This document shows, in pieces, positions 25,393 through 29,418 of a DNA stretch of 29,418 nt; positions within the stretch are counted from its first letter, which is position 1, and every line of letters begins with the position of its first letter. A program made the translations under genes and the position numbers. The notes under the pieces were generated by a model. The model did no database searches and was not told the DNA's origin. It saw only the letters and a program-made list of their open reading frames with translations. Location of the stretch: positions 1-29,418 of the forward strand of contig JBPOIC010000051.1 in assembly GCA_052034865.1 (NCBI GenBank), given 5' to 3'. Source of the DNA: JBPOIC01 sp052034865. Its GTDB lineage: Bacteria; UBA10199; JADFYH01.

Positions 25393-25827
25393 TTATCTTG
25401 TTCTGCGATTCCCTTCAACTGGATTTTGCATCGCAGGAGCCGCTGGCCTGCTTTCTGGTTTCTGAGATGTCGATCCTCCTGCAGGCTGAGCTTGGGTCTC
25501 AGGATTTCTCTGAGATTCTGCCGGAGCGCTTTCGGAAGGAAGGGTTTGAGGAGTTTGTGAATCTCCCTTGTAGTTCTCGATCACACTTCCGCTATCACTG
25601 TGTTTGGGAAGCCAGGCCAGATAGCCACTGGTTAAAAGAAAGAGAATTGCTGCAACCGTAGTCAGCTTGGAAAGAAAGGTGGCTGCTCCGCGTGGACCAA
25701 AAACGGTTTGAGAACCTCCTCCCCCAAAGGTTGCACCGATATCGGCTCCTTTACCTGCCTGTAGCAAAACAATGATGATCATGAAAATACAGATCAAAAA
25801 ATGAAAAACAGTAATCACACTGGCCAT
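25393..25827 (-). CDS. secG: Preprotein translocase subunit SecG
   Basis: Small inner-membrane partner of SecYE that helps Sec export. 144 residues: first helix at about 4-23 (VFHFLICIFMIIIVLLQ), the conserved cytoplasmic loop with GKGADIGATFGGGGSQTVFG (26-45), and a second helix at about 55-72. The rest, about 73-144, is a polar tail rich in Pro, Ser, Gln and Glu, longer than in E. coli SecG (110 residues in all) but common in this family. AGG stands close before the ATG at 25827. It follows tpiA, a frequent bacterial arrangement. Confidence 0.95.
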   Translation of the reverse strand: MASVITVFHFLICIFMIIIVLLQAGKGADIGATFGGGGSQTVFGPRGAATFLSKLTTVAAILFLLTSGYLAWLPKHSDSGSVIENYKGDSQTPQTLPSESAPAESQRNPETQAQPAGGSTSQKPESRPAAPAMQNPVEGNRRTR

Positions 25828-25853
25828 AAGTTTACCTGAACCGACCTTTCATC

Positions 25854-25881
25854 CCAAAAACACTAAGCCTGGTGTTTTTGG
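25854..25881 (-). other. Hairpin between tpiA and secG
   Basis: CCAAAAACAC (25854-25863) and GTGTTTTTGG (25872-25881) form a perfect 10-base stem with an 8-base loop. No T-run follows on the minus strand apart from the stem itself, so it may be a partial terminator or a processing or stability element that tunes secG relative to the glycolytic genes. Confidence 0.5.
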
Positions 25882-25890
25882 ATTCACGGA

Positions 25891-26676
25891 TTAATTGGGA
25901 TAATTCGAAGAGGGATATCGGATGATTTGTGAAAATTGTAAAGCATCCAGAGAAGCCCCACCGATGAGCAATCCATCAACATGATGGATTTTTAAAATGG
26001 ATTCAAAATTATCTGTCTTAACTGAGCCCCCATAGAGAATACGAATGCGGTTTGCCGTAGGAGCATCGTAAAGCTTGGCCAGGAATCCTCGGATCAGGGC
26101 GTGAACTTCGGAGATCTGTTCAGCATTTGCCACAACCCCAGTGCCAACTGCCCAAACCGGCTCATAGGCTACCACAAACGATTCAAGATCGCTCATGCCG
26201 ATTTCCGAAAAACCTTTGCGAAGCTGGGTTTCCAGGACAGCATGGGTTTTTTCCGCCTTGCGTTCCTCTAATGTTTCTCCAATGCAAAAAATCGGAGTTA
26301 TCTCCGAGTTCAAAGCCGCATGGATCTTTTTATTGATCATCTCATGGGTCTCACCAAACAACGTTCGCCTTTCTGAATGACCAAGGATGACATACTCACA
26401 ACCTAAATCTTTGAGAAAAGGAGCAGATATCTCTCCGGTAAAAGCACCTTCTTCTTCCCAGTGACAATTCTGGGCCGCCAACTTTAAAGAGGTTTCCTGA
26501 ATGGCAACCGAAACCGAATAAAGCGAGGTAAAGGGAGGAGCTATCACGGCATCCACCGACAAGGGTACTTCCCCAATAATATTTTCGAGTTGGGTCACCC
26601 ACTTGATCGCATCCGTCACACTGTGGTTCATCTTCCAATTGCCAACCACAAGAGGTTTTCGTGAGTGAAGTTCCAT
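25891..26676 (-). CDS. tpiA: Triose-phosphate isomerase
   Basis: Cytoplasmic TIM-barrel enzyme interconverting dihydroxyacetone phosphate and glyceraldehyde 3-phosphate. 261 residues, full length. The active-site residues are in place: Asn13 and Lys15 (GNWKMN), His100 (ILGHSERR), Glu172 (AYEPVWAVGTG), and the phosphate loops YGGSVK and GLLIGGASL. It lies 48 bases after pgk in the same direction. The ribosome site before 26676 is weak, which may mean translation depends on the upstream message. Confidence 0.97.
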   Translation of the reverse strand: MELHSRKPLVVGNWKMNHSVTDAIKWVTQLENIIGEVPLSVDAVIAPPFTSLYSVSVAIQETSLKLAAQNCHWEEEGAFTGEISAPFLKDLGCEYVILGHSERRTLFGETHEMINKKIHAALNSEITPIFCIGETLEERKAEKTHAVLETQLRKGFSEIGMSDLESFVVAYEPVWAVGTGVVANAEQISEVHALIRGFLAKLYDAPTANRIRILYGGSVKTDNFESILKIHHVDGLLIGGASLDALQFSQIIRYPSSNYPN

Positions 26677-26724
26677 AAAATCATTTTCTAAAGGATTTGA
26701 AGGTTGGAAGGGATAAGACGTTTT

Positions 26725-27900
26725 CTAAATCTCCAGCGCTTTGAGTCCCGGAAGGACTTTTCCTTCCAGACAGGCAAGGGTCGCTCCACCGCCCGTAGAT
26801 ATATGAGAGATTTGATTTTCCACTCCTGCTTCAATGACAGCTGCCGCAGAATCCCCCCCACCAATCACAGAAAGAGCATTGGATTCGGCCACGACGCGGG
26901 CAATAGCCAGGGTTCCTGCATTAAAAGGTGGTTTTTCATAAACGCCAAGCGGTCCATTCCAGATGAGGGTTTTGGCAGAGCGGATTTCCCTGCTAAAAGC
27001 TTCGATCGTTTTAGGCCCGATATCCAGCCCCATCAAGTCGGAAGGAATCGGTCCCTCTACCACTTTAGCGGAAGAAACTGCATCTATTTTGCTCGAAACC
27101 TGATGATCGATCGGCAAAAAAATGGGAATTCCCTTCATCTTTGCACGCTTTAAAAATTTATCCGCCAGATGGAGTTTGCTTTCTTCGACGAGTGATCTTC
27201 CGACTTCTACACCCGCGGCTTTCAGGAAGGTGTAAGACATGGCCCCACCGATGAGGAGAGCATCGACTTTTGTCAGAAGATATTCGACTACTCCCAATTT
27301 GTCGGCAACTTTGGAACCACCGAGAATGGCAACGAGCGGGCGCTGGGGATTCTGAAGGACTTGAGCGAGGTAATCGATTTCTTTGCGGACCAGATAACCA
27401 ATTCCACGGTGCTCAAAACCCTTGGCCATCCCAACCGTCGAAGCATGAGAACGGTGAAGGGTTCCAAAGGCATCATTGACATAAACCTCAGCCATGGCCG
27501 CCAGCTTTTCTGAAAAAACAGGATCATTTTTTTCTTCTTCAGGATGAAACCTGAGGTTTTCCAGAAGGAGGATATCGCGCTCGCGCATATCCTGTGAAAG
27601 TTTCTTCACACTATCTCCGATGCAGTCTTCAGGGAGAATGACATCGCGACCTAAAAGGTGGGAAAGTCTTTCAGCGACTGGAAGCAGAGAAAATTGGGGA
27701 TCGCGTACCCCTTTGGGACGACCCAGGTGCGAAGCCAGAATAATCTTGGCATCCTGTGAAAGGGCATATTCGATAGTGGGAAAAACAGCGCGGATACGAC
27801 TGTCGTCGACGACCTGATCGCCCTCTAAGGCAACGTTGAAATCGACACGAATAAACACCCGCTTCTTAGCAATCGGAAGCTCATCAATCGTCTTGATCAT
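26725..27900 (-). CDS. pgk: Phosphoglycerate kinase
   Basis: Cytoplasmic enzyme that makes ATP from 1,3-bisphosphoglycerate in glycolysis and runs backward in gluconeogenesis. 391 residues from the ATG at 27900. Substrate-binding blocks RVDFNVAL (18-25) and SHLGRPKG (57-64), the hinge region GGSKVADKLGV, and nucleotide-binding GGGDSAAAV and STGGGATL are intact. The frame is open to 27966, which would overlap gapA by 32 bases; 27900 is chosen because MIKTIDELP matches the usual N-terminus. A start at 27915 is possible, with GGGAG only two bases before it. Confidence 0.96.
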   Translation of the reverse strand: MIKTIDELPIAKKRVFIRVDFNVALEGDQVVDDSRIRAVFPTIEYALSQDAKIILASHLGRPKGVRDPQFSLLPVAERLSHLLGRDVILPEDCIGDSVKKLSQDMRERDILLLENLRFHPEEEKNDPVFSEKLAAMAEVYVNDAFGTLHRSHASTVGMAKGFEHRGIGYLVRKEIDYLAQVLQNPQRPLVAILGGSKVADKLGVVEYLLTKVDALLIGGAMSYTFLKAAGVEVGRSLVEESKLHLADKFLKRAKMKGIPIFLPIDHQVSSKIDAVSSAKVVEGPIPSDLMGLDIGPKTIEAFSREIRSAKTLIWNGPLGVYEKPPFNAGTLAIARVVAESNALSVIGGGDSAAAVIEAGVENQISHISTGGGATLACLEGKVLPGLKALEI

Positions 27901-27934
27901 AGGCCCACCCGGCATTGCTCCCGAGAAAATTAAG

Positions 27935-28945
27935 TTAGAGTTTTCCTGCAACCGTTTCGGTAACATCGACCATCCGCCTTGAGAATCCTGTTTCGTTATC
28001 GTACCAGGAGATCACTTTAATAAGATTTCCGTCAATGACAGCAGTGCACAGGGCATCTACTGTAGAGGAGTGGCTATTGCCGTTAAAGTCTGAAGAAACA
28101 AGAGGAAGATCCGAATAACCCAAGACCCCTTTTAATGGACCTTCGGCGGCCGCCTTCAGGGCAGCATTAACCGATTCAACACTCGCCGTTTTCTCAACCT
28201 CACAAACAAAATCAACCAGTGAAACATTGGGTGTCGGAACGCGGATGGCCAAGCCATCGATTTTCCCTTTCAGTTCTGGAATCACCAAGCCAATCGCCTT
28301 GGCAGCTCCGGTCGTGGTGGGAATTTGAGAAAGGGCCGCTGCACGCGCACGACGGAGATCTTTGTGGGCCACATCGAGAATTTTTTGATCGTTGGTGTAG
28401 GAATGGACCGTCGTCATAAAACCACGACGGACTTTAAACTGATCGTGAAGCACTTTGACAACAGGAGCCAGGCAGTTAGTTGTACAGCTGGCATTGGAAA
28501 TGATGTGATGTTGAGAAGGTTTGTATTCGAGATCGTTAACCCCCAGAACAAGGGTGAGATCGGCACCCTTGGAAGGGGCCGAAACAATCACTTTTTGGAC
28601 GGTATCTTTTAAATGAGGAAGACATTTGTCACGGTCGGTAAAAACTCCGCTACATTCGAGAACAATTTGAGCACCCAAAGAACCCCATTGGGATTCTGCA
28701 GGATTTTTCCAGGTCGAAACCGGAATGCGTTGCGAGTCGATCACGAGATTTTCCCCTTCAACTTTCACTTCGTAAGGGAAAATGCCGTGAACGGAATCGT
28801 ACTTTAAAAGATGGGCAAGTGTGGTGGCAGAAGCAAGGTCATTAATTCCAACGATTTCAATTCCTTGAGCAGGTTTGGCAAAAATTTCGCGCAAAACCGA
28901 CCTGCCAATTCTCCCAAAACCATTAATTCCAATTTTTGTTGCCAT
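27935..28945 (-). CDS. gapA: Glyceraldehyde-3-phosphate dehydrogenase, type I
   Basis: Cytoplasmic NAD-dependent enzyme of glycolysis/gluconeogenesis. 336 residues. Rossmann motif INGFGRIGR (7-15), Asp36 in GINDLA, which favours NAD over NADP, catalytic Cys154 in NASCTTN, the general-base His in TTVHSYTNDQ, and the C-terminal WYDNETGFS block. GGGAGG lies 9 bases before the ATG at 28945. It is the first gene of gapA-pgk-tpiA-secG-tRNA-Leu, read from the promoter at 28974-29000; gaps inside the operon are 34-63 bases. Confidence 0.98.
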   Translation of the reverse strand: MATKIGINGFGRIGRSVLREIFAKPAQGIEIVGINDLASATTLAHLLKYDSVHGIFPYEVKVEGENLVIDSQRIPVSTWKNPAESQWGSLGAQIVLECSGVFTDRDKCLPHLKDTVQKVIVSAPSKGADLTLVLGVNDLEYKPSQHHIISNASCTTNCLAPVVKVLHDQFKVRRGFMTTVHSYTNDQKILDVAHKDLRRARAAALSQIPTTTGAAKAIGLVIPELKGKIDGLAIRVPTPNVSLVDFVCEVEKTASVESVNAALKAAAEGPLKGVLGYSDLPLVSSDFNGNSHSSTVDALCTAVIDGNLIKVISWYDNETGFSRRMVDVTETVAGKL

Positions 28946-28973
28946 ATCTAAAGCCTCCCAAAAGATGCCCCCG

Positions 28974-29000
28974 AATATACAAGATCCCCTACCGTGTCAA
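28974..29000 (-). promoter_or_regulatory. Candidate sigma70 promoter for the gapA operon
   Basis: On the minus strand a perfect TTGACA (28995-29000) is followed after 15 bases by TATATT (28974-28979). The spacing is shorter than ideal. The start of transcription would fall near 28967, giving a leader of about 22 bases that contains the gapA ribosome site. Confidence 0.55.
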
Positions 29001-29133
29001 CTTGGTTCCACCTCCATTTCTTGAAGAAAAAGGTAGATATTCAAAGGCTAAAAATCACGATAGACTGATGAGGAAATCAAGTTTCTCATTTTAACTCTCT
29101 GCGTCAGCAACCCATGAAAATTCTTACCGATAA

Positions 29134-29152
29134 TAAGAAGTAGTACTTCTTA
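29134..29152 (+). promoter_or_regulatory. Operator-like palindrome upstream of the partial lipoprotein gene
   Basis: TAAGAAGTA G TACTTCTTA is a 9-base inverted repeat with a one-base centre, too tight for a good RNA hairpin but suitable for a dimeric DNA-binding protein. It lies 101 bases before the TTG start at 29254 and 189 bases before gapA on the other strand. Otherwise 28946-29253 shows no gene. Confidence 0.4.
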
Positions 29153-29253
29153 ATCTGTCGTCATTTCTGTTATCTAGCTGGTGGGTTCTGTTACTTTTAT
29201 TGAAATCATTCCAAGCTTGCGATCTCGGTTTTCAATACCTGGGGAGGTATCTT

Positions 29254-29418
29254 TTGAAATCCTATCTCTTTACGCTTCGACATCTATTTTACATCCTCAT
29301 CCTCGCCTTAGGCCCTTCCTGTTCCGGAGGAGGAGGTGGGAGCAATCCTGCTCCGACGGATCTGTCGGTTTCAGGACCCACAACCTCAGGAGATCCGGCC
29401 GCATTTCGGGGAGCAGGC
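29254..29418 (+). CDS. Lipoprotein, N-terminal fragment (runs off the window)
   Basis: The gene begins with TTG at 29254; a strong GGGGAGG (29241-29247) stands 6 bases before it, and no ATG is nearby. The 55 visible residues start MKSYLFTLRHLFYILILALG, with PSC next, so Cys23 is the probable lipidated residue, followed by SGGGGGS and a Pro/Thr/Ser-rich stretch. The leader closely resembles that of the 812-residue lipoprotein at 22605-25043 (APAC-GGG). The body of the protein is beyond the edge, so no function can be given. Confidence 0.85.
   Translation, partial: MKSYLFTLRHLFYILILALGPSCSGGGGGSNPAPTDLSVSGPTTSGDPAAFRGAG

Noticed and set aside
29061..29082. CTGATGAG followed by GAAATC, like a hammerhead ribozyme core
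   Set aside because: There is no stem II between the two core parts and no matching flanking helices.

Overview
The window reads as chromosomal DNA of a Gram-negative, probably uncultivated, deltaproteobacterium-like organism; the exact phylum is inference. The clues are Myxococcus-type cysteine-rich repeats (CGDG..EQCDDGN..GDGC), delta-60 repeats, N-terminal lipoproteins with Gly/Ser-rich leaders, and C-terminal tails built as Gly-Cys-Ser, hydrophobic stretch, Arg cluster, which resemble MYXO-CTERM sorting signals. I see no phage genes, no intact transposase, no CRISPR array and no rRNA.

Layout. 1-1831 (+): end of a NitT/TauT-type ABC permease, then its ATPase with a C-terminal regulatory-type domain. 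2306-5620 (+): a 1104-residue protein of unknown function. 5663-8125 (-): an MMPL/RND transporter. 8351-9352 (-): a secreted cysteine-rich-repeat protein with a GCS tail, ended by a strong hairpin terminator. 9353-9863: intergenic DNA with two copies of a REP-like repeat and a possible promoter placed for a nearly leaderless ileS message. 9864-16844 (+): ileS, lspA, lgt, a CPBP (Rce1-like) glutamic intramembrane protease, and a secreted delta-60 protein with a second GCS tail. 16974-17516 (-): inorganic pyrophosphatase. 18023-21482 (+): a secreted GH13 alpha-glucosidase and ATP-dependent PEP carboxykinase. 21785-25043 (-): a small orphan protein and a large cysteine-repeat/beta-propeller lipoprotein. 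25263-28945 (-): gapA, pgk, tpiA, secG and a tRNA-Leu, a glycolytic operon ending in a terminator. 29254 to the edge (+): the start of another lipoprotein, from a TTG codon.

How the genes fit together. Central carbon genes (gapA, pgk, tpiA, pckA, alpha-glucosidase, pyrophosphatase) alternate with envelope genes. The most interesting part is the protein-maturation run: lipoprotein signal peptidase, a variant diacylglyceryl transferase and a CPBP protease lie directly before a secreted protein whose C-terminus looks like a Cys-type sorting signal, and a second protein with a similar tail lies 5 kb away. I propose this as a candidate myxosortase-like C-terminal sorting system. A second notable point is a tRNA-Leu with anticodon AAG, where bacteria normally use GAG. 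Nothing here was tested by database search; all calls come from reading motifs.
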